Notes: generated from the letters alone by a model not told the origin. DNA of 64,000 nt from Isoetes taiwanensis (GCA_021234155.1 JAJEKV010000081.1:4925775-4989774), one strand, 5' to 3'. Numbered from the stretch's first letter, positions 12,215-24,410 are shown. Program-made: numbers and translations.

Positions 12215-12880
12215 TGTAGGGACAACAGGGCGCCCCAAATTGCACTCAGTCTCATAGAGTCATAATGCACTGATTGTGCAATCTTTGGCCAAACTTGCTG
12301 TGGTTGGTTATTCTAGTAATGATGTAAGTATGTCCAAAATCTGGTTTCTCTGAATAGTTGCAGCATTGTTACTCTCAAGGCAAAAATTGGACAAGGATTG
12401 GTCTTTTATTCATAGGTCTATCTGCACACATCACCAATGTGCCACATTGGAGCAATTTCTTCTGCTCTTGCTATGATTATGGTAGGTGCTTGCCATGTGA
12501 TCATCCCAAAGTTCTCCACGGATCTTGTCTTTAGGAGTATACAAGATTATAACGTGTCAGCATTTATTGCTGTTCCAACAATGTTATCTGATATAGTTTC
12601 CTCGCCTTCTTTGCAAACAGGATATAGCTTCTCTCTAATGTGTTTGCAGTATTGTATTCTTTCTTACGGTGAGAATTATTTTGAATGGGGCAGGAGATAC
12701 TCGGTTAGGTCTTCTAAAAACGCTGAGCCAAGTATTTCTAGCTGCCAAGATCCTATTAGCATATGGTACGTATTTGTTTTCTGTTATTTTTTCCTCATCA
12801 CATTAGGTCATACGTTGCCTGAATATACAGGAATGACTGAAGCATGCTCTTCAATGACTTTCTTAACCCTTTTTGAAAAA
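12215..12880 (+). pseudogene. AAE14: AAE14-like o-succinylbenzoyl-CoA ligase fragment
   Basis: Central exons of the adenylate-forming ligase that activates o-succinylbenzoate in phylloquinone synthesis. After a TTGTAG acceptor the first piece reads GTTGRPK (the phosphate-binding motif), and a few codons on NALIVQSLAKLAVVGY, with a donor at 12324. After a 92-bp intron comes VYLHTSPMCHIGAISSALAM, then VGACHVIIPKF. Further on, in another frame, RIILNGAGDTRLGLLKT leads to AAKILLAYG with a donor at 12766. A 65-bp intron is followed at 12831 by GMTEACSSMTFLTL, the conserved YGMTE motif. A stop lies between GRPK and NAL, frames shift, and both N- and C-terminal parts are missing. Retained introns point to capture at the DNA level. 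Confidence 0.85.
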
Positions 12881-12992
12881 TAAGACCCTAACCTCCTCTT
12901 TCTTTTATCTTCACGGAGGCTAAACATCAATCCGAGCTTTGTCCATGGATTAATATATCTCGAAAGCTAAGCCCAGTTTGGATGGCCATTAA

Positions 12993-13393
12993 CAGAAAGA
13001 AAAAGGATATTTTAGGCACTCATGATGAAGCCGTTCGTTGTGTTGAATATTCACATCTTATAGGTACTTAACTGCTTGCAACATTATTAACTGTAATTTA
13101 CTGAAGGAGACATTTCTGTGGTTCTAGGGCAAGTTGTTACACGGGGTTGGGATAAAACTTTAAAATGTTGGGATCCGCGTGCTACAAGCATGCAGGAAAA
13201 GGCATTAGTTGGTACATATATCAGCCCAGCCAGTGTATATTCAATGTCACTTGTTGGTCATCGTTTAGTCGTTGCAACAGCTGTAGGCACATCAATGTGT
13301 ATGATCTCAGAAATATGTCACAGCCAGAGTAGCAAAGAGAGTCCTCTCTCAAGTATCAGACTAGATGTGTACGTTGCTATCCAAATGCGAAAG
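12993..13393 (+). pseudogene. BUB3: BUB3-like WD40 checkpoint protein fragment
   Basis: Two exons of the mitotic checkpoint WD40 protein BUB3. Exon 1 encodes DILGTHDEAVRCVEYSHLI, with its donor at 13064. After a 64-bp intron ending TTCTAG, exon 2 from 13128 encodes GQVVTRGWDKTLKCWDPRA, then SMSLVGHRLVVATA. A one-base deletion near 13290 shifts the frame; the shifted frame continues INVYDLRNMSQPE, a stop, then [18 protein letters not shown] up to a donor at 13394. It follows the AAE14 fragment by only about 110 bp on the same strand, although the two genes have no functional link. Clearly non-functional. Confidence 0.85.
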
Positions 13394-13674
13394 GTATGAT
13401 TGTTGCATTTTCCCTGAGAATTCATAGGAGCACAAACTTTTCAAGAGGCTTAGAGAACTGATTATAAAATTACTTTGATTTGATATCATACAGAAATATG
13501 TCACAGCCAGAGTAGCAAAGAGAGTCCTCTCTCAAATATCAGACTAGATGTGTACGTTGCTATCCAAATGGGAAAGGTATGATTGTTGCATTTGCCCTGA
13601 GAATTCATAGGAGCACAAACTTTTCAAGAGGCTTAGAGAACTGATTATAAAATTACTTTGATTTGATAACAAGT
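13309..13674 (+). repeat. 183-bp tandem duplication of a BUB3 exon end and intron start
   Basis: The segment 13309-13491 recurs at 13492-13674 with only a few substitutions. It contains the last exon part (from RNMSQPE), the splice donor and about 100 bp of intron. High identity implies a recent event, after the in-frame stop arose, since both copies have it. Confidence 0.9.
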
Positions 13675-16600
13675 GTTGTTCTATGTAATGCTTTTTGATT
13701 TATATCATCTGGGATATCTAACAACCTAATTTTAGTTCTTGTTTGTGAATCCATGTTTATGCTCCTAAGAGGCTTCCATGATTATTTTTTTTGCTGAAGA
13801 ATGATGAAATATGGGTCTGTATACAGTAATCGATCCCAAAATTATGCAGTCATAAACCACCTCAAAGGCAATGTCCACAAGTACCATGGCAAGATTTTGC
13901 ATCTTTGTAAAGGCCTTGCCGGCATAAGGAAAGATATAGAATGTAGAATCTGTTGTCTTTAAAGGTGTGGTCTGCACCCAATTACTGCTACAGATGTGGT
14001 AACATGGCATCAATATTGAGCTTCAATGACAAAATGGTATTTTGGCAAATTGCTTTTATTTTTTTTCAAGGCTCTTATTGGTCTTACTCTTGCAATGTTT
14101 CCCTCTACAGGAGAGGGATGTAAAGTTTTCACAGAAACAGAAGAGAATCATGCAATGATGGCTCCTAGGGCAGGAGTCCCTTATTTTTTTGTAGAATGAA
14201 TTCATTATGGTCCCACCATTGTTTGGGACCTTTTATGTAAGTTATTCTTCAGGCTTCCCATGTAAAATAGAAAATAAATAGGTGTACTTTTCTTGGCTAT
14301 CATTTGTACTTTTGTTTGATTTGGCCCTGCTGTCACCATTATGATGGAAAACTAAAGTTGGTTTGCGGATTAGAAGGATGGGATGCTTTATAAAAGCCAA
14401 TCATTTTGTCAAAATCATGCAGTATTGTGCAAAGTTTTTAACCCATGACACAATTGTTAATGTTCCCTTAACTAGTCTGATATTTCAAGCTCTCAATGAA
14501 ATGAATTTGCCCTTCTAGAAGTATGTATTAAAGTCTATGGAAATGGAAAATCTGAATCGTTCTTCTAGAAATATGCACAAAAGTCTATTGGAAATTTATG
14601 TATACAGGAATGGCAATCTACTTGCCATCCAAAGAGGATGGAAAGTTGTTGAGGCACGCCATGAGGCGCGGAGCCACTGTTGATATCCCGAGGATGGCAA
14701 AAATAGCTTTGCCATTGCGTATTTATGAAAAGAGGTAGGTGCATTCCAGCCTGCCCGAATCACGGTGGTAAAAACTTCGGAATCACGGGGTAAAGATCCA
14801 GAACAAGGTAAAGATCCAGAATGCGACTGTTAAGGGTGGAATCACCTACCAGTTTTTTTATGTACTTGGAAAATTTATAACAATACCTTTATATTTATAC
14901 AAAATTATGAAAATACTCGTTTTAGAGGTAGTTTTGATGAAAATGATAAGTAACGTTTTTAGGATGATCCCAATAGAAATCGTCTTTCGGAGGCATTGTA
15001 AATGAGGATGAATCTTCTTAATAAAGCTAAAGTCATCTGATCCAAAATATTAAATTATAGCCTTTTAAATTATTTTCTTGTAGTTGTTGGTATTATGCGG
15101 GTCATACTTTGTCCTCCTTAACTTGAATCTGGGTGGAGAATTCTCTTGGTTGCAAGGAACTTTGAAGCATAGTTTTTTTGTCTTTCGGCTTTTACAAAGA
15201 GAATAATAACATTTCATGCTTGAATAGATATTTTCAACCAAGATCTAATGCTTAATCCTTTATTAGGGACTAGATTGTTTTTAGTTGGTAAATACAACCT
15301 TGGTTTGTGGAGTTTCACATATGGGGCATAAGATGAGAATGGTGGATTCAGGAATTTTGAGGCTACTAGAACCATGGTGATGCCAATTGAGAAATGAACA
15401 AAAATAGTCGGTAAAAAAAGGAAGGCTGCTTTTTGTCTGACGATCATGCGTGCAAACTTTTTGTCTTCGGGTATTGAAGTCCACATGTATTACGGATGTA
15501 AGAGATTCATCCTCCTCTAATCGCGGTCTCTTTCTCCTTGCGGATATACGCTTCATGATAAATCAAGATCGGGTCGCGGTGGTTATAAGATAAAATGTCT
15601 ATAGAAGGCAAGTTCGTATATAGAGCGCTTGCTTAGTATGTTTTGCTTTTCTTTTTACGAGTTTGAACTTACAAGGCATTATCCCTTGTAGTATCATGTG
15701 ACTAGAAATTGGTTTTAAAGCGTGATCGGCACTTTAAAAGTATAACTATCATTTTGGAAGTTTATTATTTCTCTAAATTTCTATGTTCTTAATATTTATG
15801 TTATGTTGTTTGATGTTAAAGCTTTGTTTACATGCTTTATCACCAAACTATTGACATGATTCAAGACAAAGTAGCGAGATAGACCATAGGTTAACATTGG
15901 CAAGGTTTGTATTTGCAAAGATGATGGACTCTGCATTTGAGCGAGAAAATGCACTCAGATTTGATCCATATGCCAACTCCACTAACTTTCTCATAGTGAC
16001 ATATTTGGTAGGGCCATCTCTTGGGGTCTCAAAATTTGCATGAATGCTTTGATCGACTTAGGAGTCCAAAAGCCAAAAGTGTATGTAGTAAATCCCCCCT
16101 CCCCTTTTTTTAAATATTGCTATGTTTTGTTGATCATTCTAGTTCATTTAATGCTAAGTATTTTCAAACCGCTTATTTGCGGCTTGCTTCTTTCTCTAGT
16201 CAATATGCGAATTGGAATCATGGTCTGGAAAAGAAGCACCATATGTGGTGCCTTACAAGCACACATTTGAAGATTTCTGAAGAAGATATCCAAGATGAAG
16301 AAGCGGTTTGGAAGCTCCAACAAGAAATCCAGCGAGAAACCAAGAAACTTGATGTCGTGGCCGATTCTTGGTTTTGGTATTGAGAAGGCGAGAATGTGGT
16401 GCGATGTAGATAAAATTATTCTGAGACTTGGGTACATTGCGAGTCGTGAACCACTGAATACTTCTTTTGCCCTGATTTAATAAGTTCGTTATGTCACTTT
16501 CTTGTTGATCCATTTTCACAACTCATTTATGGAATAAATAATTCGATATTTTCATTTGATTTGTGATTTATATTTGGATTCTCAATCTGTTTTTGTTAAT

Positions 16601-17285
16601 TAGTATGCTAGGTTTCTTCTTACATAATATTTTTTTAACACGGTAACATAGACCCGATGACACAATGCCAACCGTACAAACCAAAGAAAGAACTTGATAA
16701 TGCAAATATATGAAAACCATGAACCATAACGCTTCATGCAACCCAATATAAGACCTATACAAATCAACTCTACTATGTCGAGAGACAAAAGTAATAAAAT
16801 ATGCCTACTCAAAGAATCCAGCACGATATCTTAAGAAATCTTCAAAAACTTCGAAGTCCGCCATTAGGAGAGGATAAAAGATAAATGCAATTATGGAGCA
16901 TACAACCCACGAAATTTCAATTTGAAGAGAACAAGAAATGTATAACTTTGGCGGTTTTGCAACCCATGGAATACCCAATATCATCATTTATTAGAGATCA
17001 AACACGCCTATAAGGGGTCATAATAAAATTGTCTGCAAGAGGGCATGAGGTGAACACGATGTCAACTAAAAAAACTTGAATAGCATCATTAGGGAGAGGA
17101 CAAAAAACTCGGTTTGGGGCATGCAAACCTATGAAATTGCACTTTCAAGAGAACACAAAGTGCAAAGGAGAGGGTAACACAAGCATCCGAAGCATACCAA
17201 GCACTACAAGTCTCCTGAAAAGTTTGCATCATGGAACAAACATGCATTAGGGTGCATAACGAGTGCTCTCAAGAATTCAAGGTCA
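13675..17285. other. No gene recognised
   Basis: Several short ORFs occur. The one at 16117-16383 (+), containing SSQYANWNHGLEKKHHMWC and a lysine/glutamate-rich end, and overlapping minus frames at 15214-15556, look slightly protein-like. I cannot place them. At about 14480 and 25940 there is a short shared dispersed motif (GATATTTCAAG, then CTTCTAGAAATATG). Confidence 0.4.
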
Positions 17286-17555
17286 CGGGTTCAAACCTGG
17301 CCAATATCGGTCTAGTAATGGGAACCTTAAAATCCATTGCCCAGGAGTCCACGAGGTTCAAGTATGACCAACGGTCTTTGTGGTAGAGACCTTAAACTGC
17401 CATATGTACTTTCGATAATCACATGCAAAGCGGCTCCTAGCATAAGGTATCACGGCTAGGTAGTGGATTGGCTTCCATGTGATATGTAGAATGTGATGTA
17501 GCTACTGTACTCATGATGTGATGGTGAATAAACTAACGTCCTTCAATAGAAAAAA
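17286..17555 (+). mobile_element. 5'-truncated SINE-like insertion with 14-bp target duplication
   Basis: The insert begins CGGGTTCAAACCTGG, which matches a Pol III B box of a tRNA head, and ends in a short A run (17549-17556). It is flanked by AGAATTCAAGGTCA (17272-17285) and AGAATTCAAAGTCA (17556-17569), a 14-bp duplication with one difference. The A box is missing, consistent with 5' truncation. No ORF. Confidence 0.6.
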
Positions 17556-17840
17556 AGAATTCAAAGTCAGGATATTATTAAAAGGGACATCTGGATAAAT
17601 CATACATACAATGAGGCCCATGATAAACCCGTCTCATTAGGTACTAGAACAAACATACCTCTAAGTGGCTCAGTTGATCATTTACTATAACAAGCATGTA
17701 TTTAAGGGTCAATCTTCATAATGTCATGGTATCAAATTGAAGTAACAATTTTGATTGATTGTGAAAACATGAAATTGAAGTATGATTTAAGCCACTTCAC
17801 CCTCGAGGCTATGGAGGCAACCCTCCGTCTTGACACCTTG

Positions 17841-18648
17841 TTTTTTTTTTTTGGAAGGATAAAATTAATTTAATTAACTGAACTCAAAGTACAAAAGATG
17901 TGATGAAGGGGAACATTCGTCCAAGTAGACAAACTCAGACCGGGCCTACTATCGCATCACCACACTTTACATCATTGCTCATGGGAGGAATACACCTTGA
18001 CTATCCACAATGTAAAGCATTCTTTTCCAAATAGCTGCTTTTAATTGTTCTTTCTGCTTGGATACATGATATGGCATGTACAATTTACATCTGACTTGTG
18101 GGATTAGCGCATCTGGTTGCATCTCTGCATTCATAAAGACCTTCAAATGCCTTCTCTTCCAAATGATCCAAAGCATCCATGCCTTACACAACTGAAAAGA
18201 TAGCTTGTTTACTTGTGGCTATCTAATTATATATATATGCCTAGAAGGACCTCTCGGCTATGTAGAGTGGAGTGGAACTTGTACCCAATGCGGATTAGCT
18301 GAATCTCTGGGGCAAAGAAGCATGCAATGCTTCACGGTCTCTGAGAGGAGGCCACACATCGAACACAAGCCACCGACTGAATTAGGAAGCGATGTACAAT
18401 TTGGCATAAGAAGGTGCAAGTCTTCGAAGCACAATTGGACTCCAAACCCACTTGCACATTTGACTCCAATCATCTTATAGGACTTGTAAAGCCCATCCAT
18501 TTGAGGGGGGAGCTCATCATGAATAGCAAGAAGATGATAGCATGAGTTGTGGGATCAATAATGCGGGTTATAGCGCATATCTGGGTCCAATGTCTTCTTT
18601 GGGAGAGAAGAGGAAGAATATTAGCCACTCAAGCCCAAATCGCCATGT
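17841..18648 (-). mobile_element. Host LINE, 3' segment (zinc-binding domain and tail)
   Basis: The poly(T) run at 17841-17852 is the minus-strand poly(A) tail. Upstream on the minus strand, 18191-17979 encodes the LINE C-terminus (MLWIIWKRRHLKVF) and 18500-18258 the zf-RVT motif (LCSMCGLLSETVKHCMLLC, i.e. C-x2-C-x8-H-x4-C). The element continues beyond the MITE at 18649-18970 and beyond the inserted LINE at 19467-21092. Frames are broken. Confidence 0.8.
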
Positions 18649-18970
18649 GGGTGAAAGCATGCTAGGGTGTACCATCTAAAGTTCTTTTTAGGGAGTGCAA
18701 AACTACCCAAAAAAGTACCCAGCACTGGGTACTGGAAACTTGCATAAATGTCTCAATAAACAATAAGTTTGAGAGTTGATTCATTAATTTTAGTCTTTAA
18801 TAGTATTGTTATCCTCTAATACTATAGATTGACATGTTATTGACCTTCAATTCAAAAGTTTTAAATCGATTTTAATGGGAAGAAAAAGCAGAAAGTACCA
18901 GTTTTAAAAGTACCCAGTGAAGGTACTTTTGAGGGTTCCAAAAGTGGTACACCGTAGCGTGCTTTCACCC
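18649..18970. mobile_element. 322-bp MITE inserted in the host LINE
   Basis: Terminal inverted repeats start GGGTGAAAGCATGCTAGGGT on the left and GGGTGAAAGCACGCTACGGT on the right (reverse complement), then both continue GTACCA. Weaker inverted similarity extends inward through several GTACCCAG motifs. The element is flanked by ATGT at 18645-18648 and 18971-18974. Its interior is AT-rich and has no ORF. The flanking LINE sequence is interrupted exactly by it. The superfamily is not clear from a 4-bp duplication. Confidence 0.8.
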
Positions 18971-19466
18971 ATGTCACAGAACAACTGCCAAGGCGTCAAC
19001 TGATCGTCATAGTATCAATCTTCCAAACAGCAAACCTCATGTTGTGACCACCTCAGCTGAATCTGTGGATCAAATATCTGAGGCCAATATGGATGACATC
19101 GTAGTTGGGGCAAGCGAGATCCACGATGGTGGCACAGACAATTGAATATACGCTGAGGCATCAATTTCAAACAATGGGTAAACATTCTTCCAAACTCTTA
19201 GAAGGCCTTTAAGAAAAGGAGGAGGCATGGATATAGGGTTTGATCTCAACAAATAGTGCCCGATAGACACACACAAGAACTATCTTATGAAACATAATGG
19301 GTGAGGCGAGGAGATTGATATAGCGGGTGCATCTTTGGAGAGTCAATCTCATTCTTAAGAACTTTCGGATGAACTTGAAGATCCTTTGTGAAGAGAGGTC
19401 TAAGATTACGAGTCCATCTATGGCCTTAGGATGCACACACTTCCACCAAGAAACTTTCCCCTCCCC
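18971..19466 (-). mobile_element. Host LINE, segment between MITE and inserted LINE
   Basis: The minus strand reads GEGKVSWWKCVHPKAIDGL, then VILDLSSQ, the well-known LINE motif after the RT thumb (kvsW-x-vc-Pk-x2-GGLgI-x-dL). It continues through FFKFIRKFLRMRLTLQRCT-like sequence to VWKNVYPLFEIDAS. Its left end joins, across the insertion, to the segment ending NFIWG at 21093. Confidence 0.8.
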
Positions 19467-21092
19467 GGCGGGAGAGCTACATGTCCCATAGGATTTGCGA
19501 GAATGCCATCTACCCGGCTCTATGCCGAGAATATATGCCACTTTGCTGCGTCGGACCAAGGGTGAACAGCACCATAGGTGTTAACGAGAGATGCCCGTTA
19601 TCTCCAGCGCTTTTGGACTCTATATTGACAAGTTGGAGACCTAGATGCAAGAACATGGAGGTGGTGGGCGGTAGTTGCCCGAGAGGCATATCTGATAAAA
19701 CGTTGATTTGCTCTATCGCAGGGCGATCGGCCTTATTATCCCCATACGGCTAGGAGTATGCGGGAACATTTGGATGCTCTCGGTCAATTACGTGACATAG
19801 CGGGAATGGCGAGGCAACAATGAGAAAACCAAAATTTGTTGCCAATCACATGCAGCGGCATGATATCCGAGACTTCTAATACGAGAGGATAAAGGATGGA
19901 AGTTGTAAGGACCTTTAAGTATCGGGAATTGATTTCTCTGCTAACATGCTATGGGGATGTGTAAGCGAGTGTTCGGCGGGATGGAAAAGCCCGTATGCAA
20001 TGCGAGAATAAAACATTCTGAGAATAGATCTCTGCGATTGGGCACACAAAACACACACATTACGAGCACTTGTGGAACCGGGATTGCTGGAGTTAGGGGG
20101 TAGTGATTAATAAGGGTACTTGGGATAAGCTAGAGAGAAGTACGAAGGCTTTCTTGACATACGACCTAGGCATCAAGGACGGTGCCTTATCGATTTTCTT
20201 TGTATCACGGCCCGGCTTTTGGCCCTGCGGCATACGCTATCGCATGAGCACCTTGCGTATTTCCATAAGGTTGCCATGGGAGAATGGATGCACTAGCGTC
20301 TTCCTCCCGAGGCTACGTTATTGGCACAAAGGGCCTAGCGCTGAAAGAGAGTGTGGTAGGAGCATTGTAGGGGGATGGTATAGACTATCAACACATTATG
20401 GATATGTGGTATATCAGCGGGCAGGAGCTGCATTTGAATGAGCACTTTCTTTGCCTCTCGTGGGATGTGCCCACACTTGCAAAGCCCAAAGCGAGCACTA
20501 CCACCGCGCAGGTCAATCCGTGCGGCTTGAACACGGCCCCCACCAAGTATCTGAAGGCACACATCTCTACCAAGAAAGCGAGCTATAGCTGCAATAAGGA
20601 CAGGTTCCCACCATCTCGAGAATTGGGGGGGCGCTGGGAGTGCGGATGGAGGCGGGGAATCCCCGGCATGAGAGAGTATGCAGTCTTTGTCACATGCGAA
20701 TAGTAGAAGATGAACACCATGCTCTACAAGAATGCCCGGCATATGCACACATCCCCGAGCACCTCATGCCGATCTCGGATGCTCGAGATAGCAATTCATC
20801 AGCTGCCGACTTCACCAATGGTGGGCGTCTTCGCGTCTCCGCAAGTCTCCACCGTCGGGGAGTCCCTCACAGCCTGGAGGGAATTTGGCGCCGTGATGGG
20901 GCCTCTCAGCGCGCCTACTACAAGGGTTTTCCTCCCACATGGGGGTTTTTCATCGATAGTAGAGACACATTGTCTGGGGTTTACATTTGTTTTGTTTTTG
21001 TGTTTGGAAACTTTCCACTACATTGTATCACCGTCTCATAGGCCAGTTGGCCTCCGTGGACGTTAAAATATACTTCCTTCCTTCCTTCCTTC
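19467..21092 (+). mobile_element. 5'-truncated LINE nested in the host LINE
   Basis: A plus-strand LINE beginning just before the RT catalytic core. Recognisable pieces are RCPLSPALFGLYIDKLET-like sequence (about 19590-19650), SDKTLICSIA before a degraded YADD box (19690-19740), WDKLERSTKAFLTYDLGIKD (20121-20180), and the C-terminal zinc knuckle NPRHERVCSLCH, then EDEHHALQEC (20655-20735). It ends in a CTTC repeat tail (21073-21092), not poly(A). It is flanked by CTCCCC at 19461-19466 and 21093-21098, a target-site duplication. Many stops and frameshifts are present. Confidence 0.85.
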
Positions 21093-24000
21093 CTCCCCAA
21101 ATGAAGTTGCAAACCATGAAGGAGATTTCCTGTATTTCTCTTTCCGGTGCGAGGATCATCGAGGCCATATAAATACGCGCGGAGCATAATACAGACTTTG
21201 CCACTGTGACTCTACCTGCCATTGAAAGCTTAACACCCTTTCATCAATTCAGATGACGCCAAAATGCCACCAAAATATCCTCCCAAATACTACTAACAGA
21301 GATGTCAATACCAAATAATATTCCCAAAAGTTTAGCACACTGGCGTTGTGGCTGCATTCGCCAGGGAAAATTCATCAGAAAGACAGTCGAAGGTTATGAT
21401 GATGGCCACAAAGCTAAGCACTTTTCCCAATTCATAAGGCACCCAGAAGCAATAAAAAATGCATCCAGAAGCTCTTTGGCACTTGTCAAGTTATCTCCCT
21501 CTGCTTGTAAAAACAAGAAAGAGTCGTATGCATACAACTGGCCCCCAATTTGGTGGGAGCCATCCATCTTTCGAAGCAGAGATGAGCAATTGGGAGAGTG
21601 CTTCTGCAATAATGGTGTATATGTATGGAGCCAGCGGGCAACACTAACGAATTCCGCGACCTACATTAAAAAATCGAGAGGATTAGCCATGACATGATGA
21701 TAATTGTGGCTTTGGCGGGGCGTCGGAGTTTAGTCACTAGTGCAGCGCTAGCATCACCCTCTCCAAGAACTCCAGCGAGACACTATCATAGGCTTTGGCA
21801 AAATCCATTTCTGAGATAGACTATCTTCTTACCCGGTTTTCGTGCCGGTGAATACCTTGGCGGCCACAACATTATTAAGGATACATCTTCCCAGGATGAA
21901 ACTAGACTGCATCATGTTGATGGAGTCCATCATAACACCTTGAATTCTCAAAGATAGAGCTTTAGCAATTATTTTGTATACAAAAGAAAGCAATGTAATC
22001 AGACACCAATCAGAGATGGACAAGGTTCTTTTACTTTAGGAATTAATGACATGCAGCCCTGAAATTCAATGCCTCGGCCTCATATATGCGCCTAATCAGA
22101 AGTCTCCAAGCCACTCCCAGTATTCTTGGAAAAACTCGATCGGGATCTCGTCCAAACCAGGGCATTTATTTGGTGTCAATGCAACGACATGCCTCTTGGA
22201 GCTCCTGCTTAATAAGTGGCAGTTGCAACTCCTGCTTTTTAGCCTCTGACACCTTTTGCGTGATCTTGGTAAGAACGACTTCTTCCATGACATCACTATA
22301 TTGACAAGTCTTGTCTTGGAAGAAGCGAGAAAAATGCTCATACGCAAATTGCTTAATATCGGCAGGATCTTGGAGAGTCTAGCCACCAGATAACTTCAAT
22401 GACGACATTGCCGCTGCATATTTCTTTTGCCGAGCTGCCCGAAAGATCATCTTGGAATTAGTGTCACCTTCCTTCAGCCAGGTGATTCCTGCCTTTACCC
22501 TTGCCTGGGAGGCTCTTTTTGTCTCATCCGCTGCAATCATACGCAAAATCTCATTCTCTCATATACCATCAGTAGCCTAAGAGTGTCAAGTTCCCGATAC
22601 AATGCCTCCAAGGATGCTCGCTCTTGCTGAGCCCTTTGCCTGCACCATGACTTCGCAAATCCTTGCCAAAGCCTTAACCATGGCTGACATCCCCAAGTCT
22701 TCACTAAAGGTCTGGAATCAAATCCGTTAGCAATGCCATGAGAAATTAGTATCTTTCAAAAATCTAGTGTTCAATTTGAATACTGTTCTCGTGGATCTGG
22801 TAGGACGAAGACTTGAGAAAATAACTTGTGGAGTGCGATCAGAGACTGTAGTGGACAAAATATTCTGCCACTACGTGCGACACAAGATCCAACACCCCGA
22901 TGTTGGCGTAGCATCTATCCACGTTCGCATATCGTGTCTGAACCCGATCCGCGACCGATTACACGGTGAAAGAAAACGATCACTAGGTGATTTTGTCATA
23001 TGTAAATTATCAAGGAGCTGCAACCATTGATCTTGTTCGAAGCCTTCCACCACTTCTGGGCCTCGGCCACACCTGTCTCGGGTGGACTCCACCATATTGA
23101 AATCATCAACCATCATCCATGTGGCCTCGAACCTACTGGTCGACCTTATTACTCAAGGATGCCCAAAGTGCCCCTTTTTGTCTAAGCGTTATTATGAGCA
23201 CAAACATTAATGACACCTATTCCTGGCACCCTCCACTTGATAATGACCCAACGGCCCCATCAGCTAGGCAAAGTAAAGGTTATCTAAACATGCATCTTCC
23301 AGTTGATCGCTGAGCCCCCCTTGGAGGTACCTGAAGTGGAAATTGCTGCTGCATATTGAGGGCCAAACATATCCAACAAAGTACGAGTGTCCCCTTTTGT
23401 GACACGATGCTCCTACAAAGAATATCGGATCAAGTTTCAGAATGGCCAGCGTAACTCTCATTTGTTTACTTAAAGGCGGGGAACGGATCCACATACATTC
23501 CAGCTTACAAGCTTCTTATCCATCTACTACTGCAAGGAGGGATCCTTTTTTGTTTCTTCTTCCTCGCATGCCTTTTCGAAATGCGAAGTCCTTGATCCGA
23601 CTCATAGGGAACTAGTGCAAGTGGGTTTCTATGGAATTGAATTCCATAGGGAGATCAATTTTTGCCCAAGATCTCGATCTAGGTACCTTGTCAAGAACCA
23701 TTGCTTCGGGAATCGCCAATGGATGCCTCTCGAGCCCGACTTGGACAAATGACCCGGATGGTGTATAACGTGAGCGCGAACTGGTGGGTGTGTCAATCTG
23801 ACCCTGGTCTGCCGCCTCTTATAAGCGTTAAATATGTTGCAGCCCCGGGTGATGCAGGTATATCGAGATCCGCGCGACCATTGCTATCACATCGCCCGAT
23901 AGTGATGGCGAGGGTAGGGGGCTACCTCAAGGAAGAAGGAGGAGGTGTGGCGCCCCCGGGGCCGATTGCTTAGAAACCTCTGCCTCAGGAGGAGGCATAT

Positions 24001-24410
24001 GCTCCGGCACAGAGATACCAAAAGCTCGTAAGGCTGGGAACATCCATCTATTTTCAGAACCATTGAGCAGCTTAAGGGGGAACTGAAAATACCAGTCACC
24101 ACTCTTCACCACTATCGATGTGGATAATACACTATCCTGCAGGGTAAGGCAACATAGATTTTAGGGGCCGAATAATTGAGCGCGAGATATGAGTACCTAA
24201 GCCATTGTCCATAGCCATCGATATTCCGAGGCGGCATGTCTCCATCGAGATCTAAAATTTGGAATCGGCGCAAAGAGTATTGCACAAACGCCCACCCAAA
24301 GAGAGTTTCCTCGACATTTTCATGGCTTGCAATGAAGAAAAAAAAGAAGGGAGGAGAAAAAAAGAGAAGCAGTGCAAAAAATAGACGAATGGAATGCATT
24401 GGCATTTTCG
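21093..24410 (-). mobile_element. Host LINE, 5' segment (ORF1-like region, endonuclease and RT)
   Basis: Read on the minus strand. An upstream region at 24405-23520 has frames GWAFVQYSLRRFQILDLDGD and ISVPEHMPPPEAEV and probably belongs to ORF1 or the linker. Endonuclease traces are VDDFNMVESTRDRCGRG (23110-23040). RT pieces are CPGLDEIPIEFFQEYWEWLG (22160-22100), LLSFVYKIIAKALSLRIQGV with MMQSSFILGRC (22000-21880), AYDSFLFLQAEGDNLTSAKE (the YADD region, 21530-21450), and MAGRVTVAKSVLCSARIY to VCNFIWGG (21222-21100). Stops and frameshifts throughout make it dead. The 5' end at about 24410 is an estimate. Confidence 0.75.

Noticed and set aside
11838-12238. Minus-strand ORFs over the PPR/AAE14 region
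   Set aside because: Shadows of the plus-strand PPR fragment, without motifs of their own.
10500-14900. A third Helitron around the PPR-AAE14-BUB3 chain
   Set aside because: The cargo looks right, but I found no TC start, hairpin or CTRR end of the known family, so no element is annotated.
23628-23648. Perfect palindrome CTATGGAATT-G-AATTCCATAG
   Set aside because: A single short palindrome in a decayed LINE; likely chance.
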